Below are positions 33,888 through 45,521 of a DNA stretch of 64,000 nucleotides, piece after piece. The position numbers and the translations under genes are program-made. The DNA lies in contig JACEEZ010022969.1 of NCBI GenBank assembly GCA_016584305.1, forward strand, positions 60,001 through 124,000. The letters run 5' to 3'. The notes beneath the pieces were generated by a model. The model made no database searches. It was not told where the DNA came from and was given only the letters and a program-made list of their open reading frames with translations. Every line of letters starts with the position of its first letter. Within the stretch, counting starts at the first letter, position 1. The DNA is from Chionoecetes opilio (lineage: Eukaryota > Arthropoda > Malacostraca > Decapoda > Majidae).

Positions 33888-34564
33888 AGGTGCGGTCACA
33901 CGGACAATTTTTCTGGCAATATTACAGCCGGCAACACAAACGTGGCCCAAACTCGGATATAATTGCGCGTTTTAATGAACACCAGCATGTTCTCTTATGT
34001 TCTTGCCAGAATATTGTCACCAAATTCCCACCACAAATGCATATTATTTGACATTTATTTTTAATGCACGCTCTAATTCAATATACAGAAACTGAAATAC
34101 ATAGTTACATAGTGGCAAGAACCGATTACAACACAAATTGTGAAGCCCTGTACACTCTTGTACGTTTCTATAAGCGATTTGAAGGATACAAAACACCAAG
34201 AAAAATTTAAATGAGTTAAGGCTGGTATACATTTTCTCTCTTGACGGTCTATTATTAACTAAAAATGTTAGGGAATACCAACTTATTATTGATCACTTTG
34301 ATGTTGAATGTTATTTGTCTGACGCACTTCCATACACAAGAATCCATTTCAATCATTCACCTCCCTATTTGTGAACCATTTTCTCCCTATTTCTCCCTAT
34401 TTTTCCAAAGACGCTTCTTCAGATACATCTTGAGAAGCCAAAATTGCCATCCAAACTCTTGCTACCTCTGAAAGTCCGTGTGACCAAAACACCGCAAGGT
34501 GTTGCTTTTGCTGAATAATTGCAGCCTGAATATTGACGGAAAAGCTGCTCATGTGACCGAGGCC
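33888..34564. mobile_element. PIF/Harbinger-like MITE in the right arm
   Basis: The inverted ends are AGGTGCGGTCACACGGAC at the left and the complement of GGCCTCGGTCACATGAGC at the right, continuing to CAATATT. TTA flanks both sides (33885-33887 and 34565-34567). The interior is AT-rich and non-coding. It interrupts the right inverted repeat of the older transposon. Confidence 0.82.
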
Positions 34565-34635
34565 TTATGATATGTGAGATTATCAGCTGTACTAATTTAA
34601 CTCCAGACAGTTCGGCGTGGTAGCTTCCTCATGCA

Positions 34636-34829
34636 CCTCAGAACACCGGTACTTCACCCCAGGAAGCGGGTCACAACCCCCGGCTAACACCTGGGACCCA
34701 TTCACTGCAGGGTGGACAGGGGCTCGGGTGTTAGGAGACCACCCATCTGTCGCGTCCTGGCCGGGACTCGAACCCAGCATCTCCCAATTGTGAACTGAGC
34801 GCGCTACAACTGCGCCACAGGCTACCCGG
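34636..34829 (-). mobile_element. tRNA-derived SINE, second family
   Basis: Read on the minus strand: A box TGGCGCAGTTGT and B box GGTTCGAGTCCC, then a conserved body (CAGTGAATGGG, GTTAGCCGGGGGTTGTGACC). It shares this with 36905-37095 and with the 3' fragments at 37645-37738, 38650-38743 and 63455-63545. Confidence 0.88.
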
Positions 34830-35580
34830 TTATTGCGCATGGATAAGTAGCAGTGCTTGTTGTAGTCACGCAGTGTTTGAGGTGGTCTCTGCTTTGTTAG
34901 TGTGTTCTGATGAGTTTGTTACGATATGAAGGGGATTTGATGGGGTGGAATGGATGGTGGAAGATGAAAATAAAATTAATCTAGTATGCTTACCTAAGTT
35001 ATCCTTTGCAGTGACCATTTTCTATAAACTCCTACAGACATTTTCTCCAATAAGACGCATACTTAAACATTTCATTCGCTCGTCATTCTACGACCACAGA
35101 ATTCATATTTTCACCATTACAATCTTGCTTTGGAAATACTTCCAAAGAAAAAAAAAAGCTTATCAGTACCGTAGATAACACTATAGTCGCCACCTGCATT
35201 AATGTCGCCAGGCACCATATATTACGAATTAAGGCCTCTTCCATTTGTGACATTTCAAGAACTAGTTCACGGAACCCAAGAATTCAGGCGTTCCATTTGC
35301 GCACGAAAACCTGGGTCCGAGGCAAAGCGCGTAGTGAAGCTACAAAACCCGTGAACTTTCTCTACTCACATAGGCAGGTGGGTAGCTTGGGTAGAGTTTT
35401 CAGTTCATAACAAACAATGGTCGCCTTGAGCCCTATTTCTCTTATCGTGAAGGGTTTTCCGCATGCACGAGTCGGAGAGGATGTCAGACGGCATAAAAGA
35501 GGCATAAATTGCTGGTGGAGGCCATGCGTTCCCGCGATCTTAAACTTGATATGATCCCTTCACATAACAGCTAGCTGAGT
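34830..35580. other. No gene seen
   Basis: Mixed-composition DNA without a recognisable reading frame. The words GAACCCA/GGGTTC are repeated around 35270-35320 and 36255-36300, on either side of the CT repeat. Confidence 0.55.
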
Positions 35581-35584
35581 TATA

Positions 35585-36190
<606 letters not shown>

Positions 36191-36633
36191 AAATTGCCTC
36201 GCCAGCTGAGTATGTTTGTAAACAAAAAAACGGGGTTTTTGCGTTCCATTTGGGACACGCGAACCCAACCCTGAACCCAGAACCCAACCCTGAACTGAAA
36301 GAACTGGTTCATGCAACTTGGGCACAAATGGAAGAGGCCTTTATAGCATCACTACTGATTTGTATGTGCCACTGAAGATGATACACAGTAGTTTATATCA
36401 TGACTGTATAATCTACCCTGTTTCAGTGTTGTTTTATGCTTTGTATCTGCAAGTATATACGGTTTCAAATCTCGCTACTCGTTTTTTTTCTTCGGGCGAC
36501 GACGACGGCGGGAGGACACTCGGAACATATACACACTAGCTGGTGATCTTAGTGTAGGTCGCCACTCGGTTGATTTTTTTTTATTTTGTTCATTTATAGC
36601 CATAATATGACACAGATGAAGACACAATGACAC

Positions 36634-36690
36634 AGATTCTCCAGATAGCCCCTTCTAACTTTCCTGAAATCATGGATGTAGAAATGTAAG
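36634..36690 (-). mobile_element. Short Helitron fragment
   Basis: The words CTCCAGATAGCCCCTTCTAA and CTGAAATCATGGATGTAGAA are the reverse complement of the Helitron interior at 13900-13945. Only about 55 bases are present. Confidence 0.7.
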
Positions 36691-36904
36691 TATTATAACG
36701 CCACCAAAAGTCGGTACATCGAAAAAAACGTTGTCCTGGTGACATTAGTGTTATCTACGGTAGTGTTTTTTATACGTTATAAGGAACTATTTTTATCGTC
36801 TTAACCAAATCAAGCGATGGTGAGGAGAATGTAAATTTCCACGAGAAAGACATAAGGCAGAGAAGAGCCACAATGTTCAGACTGTGTGGAGTATGAGCAT
36901 ATTC

Positions 36905-37095
36905 CGGTAGCCTGTGGCGCAGTGGTATGGCGCTCAGTTCACAACTTAGAGAAGCTGGGTGCGAATCCCGTCCAGGACGAGGCAGATGGGCGGTCTCCTT
37001 ACACCCGAGCCCCTATCCACCCAGCAGTGAATGGGTACCAGGTGTTAGCCGGTGGTTGTGACCCGCTTCCTGGGGTGAAGTACCGGTGTTCTGCC
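36905..37095 (+). mobile_element. tRNA-derived SINE, second family, plus strand
   Basis: A box TGGCGCAGTGGT near 36914 and B box GGTGCGAATCC at 36958-36968, then the shared body to GAAGTACCGGTGTTCTG. It matches the minus-strand copy at 34636-34829. Confidence 0.88.
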
Positions 37096-37122
37096 CTGCC
37101 ATAGTGCTTTGTTTTGGCCGAC

Positions 37123-38145
37123 CAGGGCAGACATTCTGAGAGAGATAAAGGCCACTGTTGTTCGCTCAACAACATCCCTCTATTTCTACACCCCGGAGCT
37201 AGTGGGTATTCCGGTACGAGACATGGCAGTGGCGGCACATGGTTGCTATGGGCACCGATAGCTGATTGGCTGAGCGACTACAATGACGTCAAAGCCTCGC
37301 CGGCGAATCACAATTGTGTAAAAACAAACGTGCCAGCCAATCAGATTGTGTCTCAAACGTGTCAGCCAATCACAAGGCAGCACCCGCGGCCTGCATTTTC
37401 AAGGTCGTTGTATTTATTTCTATTTTCTAGCTTATTCCATCATTCTTTCATCCCCTGTGTCACCTCCGTCGCTTCAACACTTGTTTCTACCTCCACATAC
37501 ACGCGGGTAACACGCCGGTGGCTTGTACTTCCTTGTATTCTAGCTATTAATTATTCCTTCAGAGTAATAGGGCGCTCTTCTTCTTCTTCTTGTGATCTTT
37601 TTCGCTTGATATCTATCTATTCGTAGCTCGCCTTCCTTTAGTGTTGGGGGAAGCCACCACCCCGGGAGGCGGGTCACAAACCCCCGGCTAACACCCGGTA
37701 CCCATTCACTGCTGGGTGGACAAGGGCTCGGGTTTTAAACAAGGAAAAGTGGCAAGACACATACCTTCAGTCTGCTACGGAGCCGTGCGTGGTGGTGTCT
37801 GGCATCGCTAGTCGCTACCCGCGCGGCTGAGATGCCGCAGCTCACCACTCTTGTCCCATCACCCCAAAACAATATCACCACAAGCGGCTGGGTTTGTTAT
37901 ATGGCCTAATTTTGTTTGTATACCTGCCCTGTTCAGTTCTTAAGTCAAAAAGCATCATATATACTCAATTTATGAGTATTTTTATGTATGTTGCGTTCTT
38001 AACACCACCCTATAGGCAGTTGCCTTGTTTTAACAACTTAACGTCTTTAAGTACGTCATCAATCTCCCCGCGTAATACCAAAACAGCTGATGATAGTTGC
38101 TAAGTTGTTAAGCATGGACGTTAGCGTCTCGGAATATGCCCCCAG
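37123..38145 (+). repeat. Tandem direct repeat, unit 1
   Basis: The unit runs from GGCAGACATTCTGAGAGAG to GTCTCGGAATATGCCCCC and is repeated at 38146-39637. It contains a promoter-like CRE/CCAAT module, a minus-strand SINE 3' fragment (37645-37738) and a segment (37768-38140) that reappears at 39265-39637. The pair continues into the duplicated block at 39638. No protein is recognised. Confidence 0.85.
37265..37370 (+). promoter_or_regulatory. CRE plus CCAAT module, unit 1
   Basis: ATTGG (inverted CCAAT) at 37265-37269, a perfect TGACGTCA at 37284-37291, and two CCAAT boxes at 37337 and 37366, 29 bases apart, all within about 105 bases. CCAAT pairs near 30 bases apart are typical of NF-Y promoters. 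No gene downstream is recognised, so promoter activity is inference. Confidence 0.4.
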
Positions 38146-38294
38146 GGCAGACATTCAGAGCGAGTTAAAGGCCACGGTTGTTCGCTCAACAACATCCCTC
38201 TATTTCTACACCCCGGCGTTAGTGGGTATACAGATACGCGACATGGCAGTGGCGGTACATGGTTGTTGATAGCTGAGTGGCTGAGCGTCTACAA

Positions 38295-38381
38295 TGACGT
38301 CACAGCCTTGCCAGCGAATCACAATTGTGTAAAAACAAATGTGCCAGCCAATCAGATTGTGTCTCAAACGTGTCAGCCAAT
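38295..38381 (+). promoter_or_regulatory. CRE plus CCAAT module, unit 2
   Basis: TGACGTCA at 38295-38302 and CCAAT boxes at 38348 and 38377 keep the spacing of unit 1 (29 bases). The inverted CCAAT of unit 1 is mutated here. Confidence 0.35.
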
Positions 38382-38767
38382 CACAAGGCAGCAGCCGCGG
38401 CCTGCATTTTCAAGGTCGTTGTACTTATTTCTATTCTTTAGCTTATTCCATCATTCCTTCATCCCCTGTGTCACCTGCGTCGCTTCAACACTTGTTTCTA
38501 CCTCCACATACACGCGGGTAAGACACCGGTGGCTAGTACTTCCTTGTATTCTAGCTATTCATTATTCCTTCCGAGTAAGAGACCGTCTTCTTCTTCCTCT
38601 TGTGACCTCTTCGGTAATACATCGCTTCGTAGATATCTTTCTCCTAGTGTTGGGGGAAGCCACCACCCCGGGAGGCGGGTCACAAACCCCTGGCTAACAC
38701 CCGGTACCCATTCACTGCTGGGTGGACAAGGGCTCGGGTTTTAAACAAGGAAAAGTGGCAAGACACA

Positions 38768-39264
38768 TATAGCGTATTTTCGCGACCGCTCTGGCCCGGT
38801 CTGGACTGGGCTAGTCCCGGGCGGTCACTGTTTTTGCGAGGCAGTCTAGAACGGTTCAGCCCAGTCCAGGCTGGTCCGACCCACATACCAGGACCACCTT
38901 GGACCAGTGTGGGGAGAACTGGCGCATGCGCACTACAGTCAGCGGGGAAGGCGACCAGGAGCTTCTCGTGGTGCTGATAAGACATGAAACACCATGATGG
39001 CCGACCATAAGACTAAAGTATCACAGGCGTGGTAGTTGTAAAGTCTTCAGCACAGGTTAAAAGGCGGACGACAAAAAGGATATTGACAAGATGGACGCCT
39101 GCCGCCTCCACAGTTCAGTTCAGTACCGCCCACTCGATCCCCCAGCCAATAGGAACGACGAATGGGACGGGGCCAGTCTCGATGTATTTTCGCGACCATC
39201 AGTCCACCCTGACCCGGTCCGGACTGGACTGAACCAGGGCGGTGAACGTCACGAAAATGCGCTA
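38768..39264. mobile_element. MITE with visible empty site
   Basis: The inverted ends are TAGCGTATTTTCGCGACCGC at the left and the complement of TAGCGCATTTTCGTGACGTT at the right. ATA is present on both sides. Unit 1 has the uninterrupted sequence GACACATACCTTCAGTC at about 37757-37773. The interior has repeated words such as CCCGGTCTGGACTGG and a GCGCATGCGC. Non-coding. Confidence 0.88.
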
Positions 39265-40140
39265 ATACCTTCAGTCTGCCGCTGAGCCGTGCGTGGTGGT
39301 GTCTGGCATCGCTAGTCGCTACCCGGTGTAGTGAGATGCCGCCGCTCACCGCTCATGGCCCATCACCCCAAAACAAACTCACCACGAGCGCCTGGGTTTG
39401 TTATATGGCCTAATTTCGTGTGTATACTTGCCCTGTTCAGTTCTTGAGTCAGAAAAACATCATATATACTCAATTTATGAGTATTTTTATGTACGTAGCT
39501 TCCTTAACTACCCTATAGGTAGTTGCCTTGTTTTAGTGTGTTAACGTCAACTCTGACGTCATCAATCTCCCCGCAGAATACCAAAACAGCTGATGACAGT
39601 TGTTAAGTTGTTAAGCATGGACGTTAGCGTCTCTGAATGTGCCCCCTGGGGGTACATTCACGTATCGCAAACCTGCGCTGCGGTATCAGTAGAGGCCCCA
39701 CGGTTGAAGTGCACACACACGGTGCCGGAACAACAGTTTTACAAAAACTTTACAAGAACACACTTGATACAAATTTTCCTTTTCAAACTTTCCTTGATAC
39801 AATTAATATATATTACAAACAAATACGATACAAGTTCATTTCACACATTTCTTATGCAATATTTATTATGCAGTTTATTATTTATTCTCAAGCTCATTTA
39901 TTATGCAATAACAATTAATGACCGTAACACAATAGAGGAAATATTGGCTGATTCTAATCACTAATTTTGGTTACAATTTTGAATGGTTGGTTGTCTTTTC
40001 CCGTAGAAAAAATATATACATCAAATTTCCTTTGATACTGTGTACGTCTAATTCTGATGTGACATTGGCATCGTTTTCAACATGATGTTATGGTTAAAAT
40101 AATTTCTTGATTTCACGTGAATTTTTTTTTCTTAACATTT

Positions 40141-40260
40141 GTGCCTACAGCCCCTGTACGTAGGCAGTGACCTCCAGGGTTGGGATGGTGGGCCCTGGAG
40201 GTTCACTTGAGGGCTGTGATGGTTGGCCCTCGACCGTGGTGGCGCAGGCAGGATTGTTAT
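40141..40260 (-). mobile_element. Truncated SINE, first tRNA-Ser-like family
   Basis: The reverse complement matches the 3' third of the SINE at 14641-14961 (CCAACCATCACAG, CCCTCAAGTGAACCTCCAG, CACTGCCTAC). The tRNA-like head is absent. Confidence 0.8.
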
Positions 40261-40326
40261 TGTGGCGCCAGTGGAGCAGCAACACTCTTATTGACACACA
40301 TGGCAAACAGGGAAGTAAAGGGACTC

Positions 40327-40746
40327 GACATGCATCACAAAGCGTCGACATGCATCACAAAGCGTTGACAGGCATCACAAAGCGTCGACATGCATCACAA
40401 AGCGTCGACAGGCATCACAAAGCGTCGACATGCATCACAAAGCGTTGACAGGCATCACAAAGCGTCGACATGCATCACAAAGCGTCGACATGCATCACAA
40501 AGCGTCGACATGCATCACAAAGCGTCGACAGGCATCACAAAGCGTCGACAGGCATCACAAAGCGTCGACAGGCATCACAAAGTGTCGACAGCCATCACAA
40601 AGCGTCGACAGGCATCACAAAGCGTCGACATGCATCACAAAGCGTCGACATGCATCACAAAGCGTCGACATGCATCACAAAGCGTCGACAGGCATCACAA
40701 AGCGTCGACAGGCATCACAAAGCGTCGACAGGCATCACAAAGCGTC
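40327..40746. repeat. 20-bp minisatellite, 21 units
   Basis: Twenty-one units of ATGCATCACAAAGCGTCGAC or its AGGCATCAC variant. Because 20 is not a multiple of 3 and no unit has a stop, all three plus frames are open and encode the same periodic 20-residue repeat. That explains the long open frames without implying a protein. Confidence 0.97.
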
Positions 40747-41907
40747 GTTTTCAATCCCTGGAAACCTACTGCAGATAATTATTTCTTGCACCCTCTTACT
40801 CTTCCCATGCCGTCAATCTTCCATATCTGCCCCTCCGCCACAGTACACCTGTTTCTATTCAGTCATTGTACAATCACGCTTCCAGGAAACACGTATTTAC
40901 AGTATTATAATGTCGAGTTTAAGTTTATTTCCCTCATGTCTCCACCGCAACAGTCCATGAGTCGGAAAGAGAAGTAGCCGAAGTGCTTCTGAAATACAAT
41001 CAACAAATACTGTTTTCTCACGCGAACATTCATGCAACAGTCTTATTGTTTAATGTCAGTAAACAAAACTTACAGTGATACAGACTTTCTTGTATACATA
41101 TTATCAACTGCAGCCAAGAGTCCGATGTAGCAAAGTATGACAACTATTATTGGACGAATCTGTTTTGTGTTGTTTTTCTAACTAATGCCTTTTGAATTAA
41201 TGCAAATCGTTCTTTTTTCTCTGCTAAGTAAATTCAAAATATGTGTGTGCTGTCGTGTTGTCAATGGTGAATGGTCGGGCGGAAAATGGCCAGCAGGCAG
41301 CTGCATCTTGTTGATTTCCAGGCGCTTATCATGGTGTTGTTTAGGGCTGCGAGGGTGGAATCAGCATAAGTGTATAAGTACAAGGCTATAATTATAATAA
41401 TGATGATGATAACAGTTATGATAAAATGGTACGTTTATTTCGACAGTTATTGACATACGTAGTAACAAAAGGTCAAGGTTGATCGATCAGACAGTATCAG
41501 AAAATGTAAATTCCATTTCATTACATTATTAAGAAGAGATCAATTTAGTATTCAGATTATTATATTGTATTTGTGCGTGTGCGTGTGCGTCTGCGTGTGC
41601 GTGCGTGTGCGTGTGTGTGTGTGTGTTCTTATTTCCTGTTATACACAACAATCACAATTTTTTACACAAGACTTTTTATTCTATTAAAAAAAAATACTGA
41701 ATCCTTACATTACACACTGACGGAGTAACCACATTTGCTCTCAAACCGTCCTATAATTCTCACACGAGCAGCGATAACTGATCACAAACGCCCAAATAAC
41801 AGACAAGACAGGATCCATGCTTTACCAAATATGTCGACAGCTGGAGATGTAACACAAGCGGAAGACAATGATTAGTTCCATACCCCGTACATATTCCACA
41901 TTAGATC

Positions 41908-42895
41908 ACCACACACCCATTCAGTCACCCATTACCCATCACCCCCCACCTATTCCCTCACCCATCACCCATCACCCCCAACCCATCATCCCCACCCATT
42001 CACTCACCCATCACCCCACACCCATTACCCATCACCCCACCCATTCACTCACCCATTACCTATCACCCCCCACCCATTCACTCACCCATTACCCATCACC
42101 CCCACCCATTCACTCATCCATTACCCATCACCTCACACCCATTCACTCACCCATTACCCATCACCCACCCACCTATTCCCTAACCCATCACCCATCACCC
42201 CCAACCCATCACCCCCCACCCATTCACTCACCCATCACCCCACACCCATTACCCATCACCCCAAACCCATTCACTCACCCATTACCCATCACCCTACATC
42301 AAGGCTTCCTCAATTCTCGCAACCCACTTTTGTTTTCACAATTCTCGCTAATAGGCTGCTAAAAAAAGAAAAAAAAAGTGATCGGATCATCTCATCAGTA
42401 GGCTATGACCTCGCGCTTGTCAACCTGATTCCAAAAATGTCCATATGAGGTGTTTGCGCCGGGGTTCGAACTATACCACACACACAACACACACAGCCGA
42501 CAGTTACAGACAGACAGACACACTTTCGCTTATATTATTATTATAGAAATTACGCATCATCACCCCCCCACCTTATTCCCTCACACATCTACCCATCAAC
42601 CCCAACCCATCACCCCCCAACCATTTCACTTACCCATCACCCCACACCCATTACCCATCACCCCACCCTTCACTCACACATTACCCATACCCCCTACATC
42701 AAGGTTTTCCTCAATTATCGCACCCCTTTTTTTCCACAATATCGCTAATAGGCCTGCTAAAAAAAAAAAAAAAGTGCGCGGATCATTCAGAATTGGCTTA
42801 AACCTTCCCCCTGTCAACCCAGTTCCACAAATGTTTCATATAGTGATTGCGCCACGGGGGGCGGAACTATAACCAGACACACACCACACACACAC

Positions 42896-42930
<35 letters not shown>

Positions 42931-45521
42931 CATACCAGACAGACAGACAGACACCTTTCGTTATATTTACCAGTACCCATCACCCCCCACCTATTCCCTC
43001 ACCCTTCACCCACTCACCCCCAACCCATCACCCCCACCCATTTTCACTCACCCATCACCCCACACCCATTACCCATCACCCCACCCATTCACTCACCCAT
43101 TACCGGCATCACCCTAGCATCAAGGTTTCCTCAATTCTCGCAACCCACTTTTTGTTTCACAATTATCGCTAATAGGCTGCTAAAAAAAAAAAAGAAAAAA
43201 AAAAGGGGGAAGTGATCGAATCATCCTCATAAGGTGGGCTTATGACCTTCCCCTGGGTAACCCGGTTCCAAAAATGTTCCATATTAGGTGAATTGCGCCC
43301 GTGGCGGAACCTATACCACACACACACACACACAGCGACAGACGAAGACAGACGACAGACAGACAGACAGACACACACTTTTCGCTTATATTGATAGATT
43401 GAAAAAAAAATAAAAAATTGGATGCACACAAATGATGATTATAACCATCATGAAAGTAAAATGATCAATAACCAGGAGAGCTACTAAAGTCAGATTTTTT
43501 TTTTGTATCCGCATTCTCCTTAGGTTACCATTTGGTTACGGTGTATATCTCAGGTTCTAAAAATATATTTTATCATTTTATGTTTAACTGCCGCAAAGCG
43601 CCTCGGGCGGACTTTTTGTCTAGCTCACTGGGAGGGCTATTGGTGGGCCTTCTGCCCACCACTTGTGTTTGGTGGGCTTCGTCCCACCAAACATGGACTC
43701 TCTAGATAGCCCCTTGTAACTTTCCTGAAATCCTGGATGTAGAAATGTACATAGTCCCCCCACCCTTCACTCACCCATTCCCATCACCCACCCACCCATT
43801 CACTCACACATTACCCATCATCCCCCCACCCATTCCACTCACCAGTACCCAATCACCCCCCCACCCATTCACAGTCACCCCCAGTACCCATCACCCCCCA
43901 AACCATTCACTCCACCCATTACCCATCCCCCCCACCCATCACCACCCATTACCCATCACCCCCACACCCATTCACTCACCCATTATACCCATCACACCCC
44001 ACCTATTCACTCACATCATTAACCATACACCCCCCACCGCATTCACTCACGGGCCATTCCCCTCACCCCCCACCCATTCACTCACCCATTACCCATCACC
44101 CCCCCCCCTTCACTCACCCATTACCCATCACCCTCCACCCATTCCTCACACCCATTACCCATCACCCCCCACCTATTCACTCACCCGTTACCCATCACCC
44201 CCCACCCATTCACTCACGCCATTACCCCATCACCACACACCCATTCACGTCACCCAATACCCACACCCCCCCCATTCATCACCATTACCCATCACCCCCA
44301 CCCATTCACTCACCCATTACCCTCACCACACCCCATTCACTCACGCCATTATACCCATCACCCCCCACCTGATTCCCTCACCCCTCACCCTCACCCCCAC
44401 CCATTTCACTCACCCATCACCCCCACCCATTACCATCACCCACCCATTCACTCAACCATTACCCATCACCCTACATCAAGGCTTCCTCTCAATTTCGCAC
44501 CAATTTGTTGCACAATTCTCGCTAATAGCTGCTAAAAAAAAGAAAAAAAAAAAGTGATCGGATCATCTCATAAATGGCTTATGACCTTCCCCTGGTCAAA
44601 ACCCCTTTCCAAAAATGTGCCCATATGAGGTGTTGCGCCGGGGGGCGGAACTAGACCCTCCACACACACACACACACACAGACAGACACACTTCGCTTAT
44701 ATTATTATAGATTACCCATCACCCCCCACCTATTCCTCACCCATCACCCATCACCCCCAACCCATCACCCACCCCCCACACCATTCCTCACACCATCACC
44801 CCACACCCATTACCCTCACCCCACCCATTCAACTCAACCATTACCCATCACCCTACATCACGGTTTCCTCAATTCTCGCAACCCACTTTTTTTTTTTCAC
44901 AATTAATCGCTAATAGGCTGCTAAAAAAAAAAAAAAAAAAAAAAAAGATCGGATCATCTCTAATTGGGCTTAAAACCTACCCTGGTCAAAACCCGGTTCC
45001 AAAAATGTGCCATATAAGTTTATTGCGCCACGGGGGGCGGAACCTATACCAGACACACACCACACACAGACACACACAAAACACCACAGAACACACAACA
45101 GGACACACGACAGACAGAGAGAGACACACTTTGCTTAATTATTATAGAACCCATCACCCCCACTATTCCCTCACACCATCACCCATCACACCCCCACCCA
45201 TTCCTCACACCACACCCCACACCCATTACCCATCCCCCACCCATTCACTACCCATTACCCATCACCCTACATCAAGGCTTCCCAATTCTCGCAACCTATT
45301 TTGTTTTCGACAATTCTCGCTAATAGGCTTGCTATAAAAAAAAAAAAAAAAAAAAAAAAGTGTCGGATCATCCTCGATAAGTGGGCTTATGACTTCACCT
45401 GGTCAAACCCGATGCGCAAAAATGTGCCATATGAGGTGGTTGCGGCCAAGGGGGGCGGAACCGAGACCACCACACACAACACACACAGACAGAACACACT
45501 TTCGCTTTTATTAAATATAGA
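41908..45521 (-). mobile_element. Tandem array of Helitron 5' segments
   Basis: Six minus-strand segments end at about 42547, 42973, 43398, 44711, 45148 and 45521 with the complement of the Helitron 5' end (CGCTTATATTATTATAGA). Each is joined directly to the minisatellite (ACCCATCACCCCCCACCCAT type) of the next. Only the segment starting at 43588 retains a Helitron 3' end. A unique stretch (43399-43587) separates segments three and four. Many single-base length differences between units raise the possibility of unpolished sequence. Confidence 0.85.
43588..44711 (-). mobile_element. Complete Helitron unit within the array
   Basis: On the minus strand it runs from TCTATAATAATATAAGCGAA at 44711 through the minisatellite and the GGTGGGC hairpins to CGCCCGAGGCGCTTTGCGGC near 43588. 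The terminal CTAG is altered. It aligns with 13406-14078 but has a longer minisatellite. Confidence 0.8.

Larger units (their letters stand above)
31008..34606 (-). mobile_element. DNA transposon with long inverted repeats, CXC-domain gene
   Basis: The left arm 31050-31174 and right arm 33758-33883 are inverted copies with few mismatches over about 125 bases. A shorter outer match (left 31026-31044, right 34578-34598: AATTAGTACAGCTGATAATC type) places a MITE (33888-34564) inside the right arm. Both arms and subterminal regions carry GAGGTCA-n-TGACCTC palindromes. The enclosed minus-strand gene is split by an internal loss. Class is unknown; the outer ends and target duplication are unresolved. 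Confidence 0.72.
38146..39637 (+). repeat. Tandem direct repeat, unit 2
   Basis: It matches unit 1 (37123-38145) but carries a MITE at 38768-39264 that unit 1 lacks. Its minus-strand SINE 3' fragment is at 38650-38743, and it ends at TCTCTGAATGTGCCCCC, joining the duplicated block. Confidence 0.85.
39638..41880 (+). repeat. Duplicated upstream block, copy 2
   Basis: 39638-40121 matches 337-746 plus 1426-1503 without the LINE, and 41622-41880 matches 1545-1835. The middle (40122-41621) is specific to this copy and holds a SINE fragment, a minisatellite and AT-rich DNA (40760-41570) with no gene seen. Confidence 0.85.

Noticed and set aside
40327..40746. CRISPR-like array
   Set aside because: Units are directly abutting 20-mers without unique spacers, in a eukaryotic genome.
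40390..40977. 195-codon repeat protein MHHKASTCITKRRHASQSVD
   Set aside because: A stop-free 20-bp minisatellite makes all three frames open with the same periodic peptide; no promoter or splice context seen.
43745..44557. 270-codon Pro/His/Thr-rich open frame
   Set aside because: Translation of the Helitron minisatellite (ACCCATCACCC units). The same applies at 13535-13969, 25506-26142 and 41868-42362.
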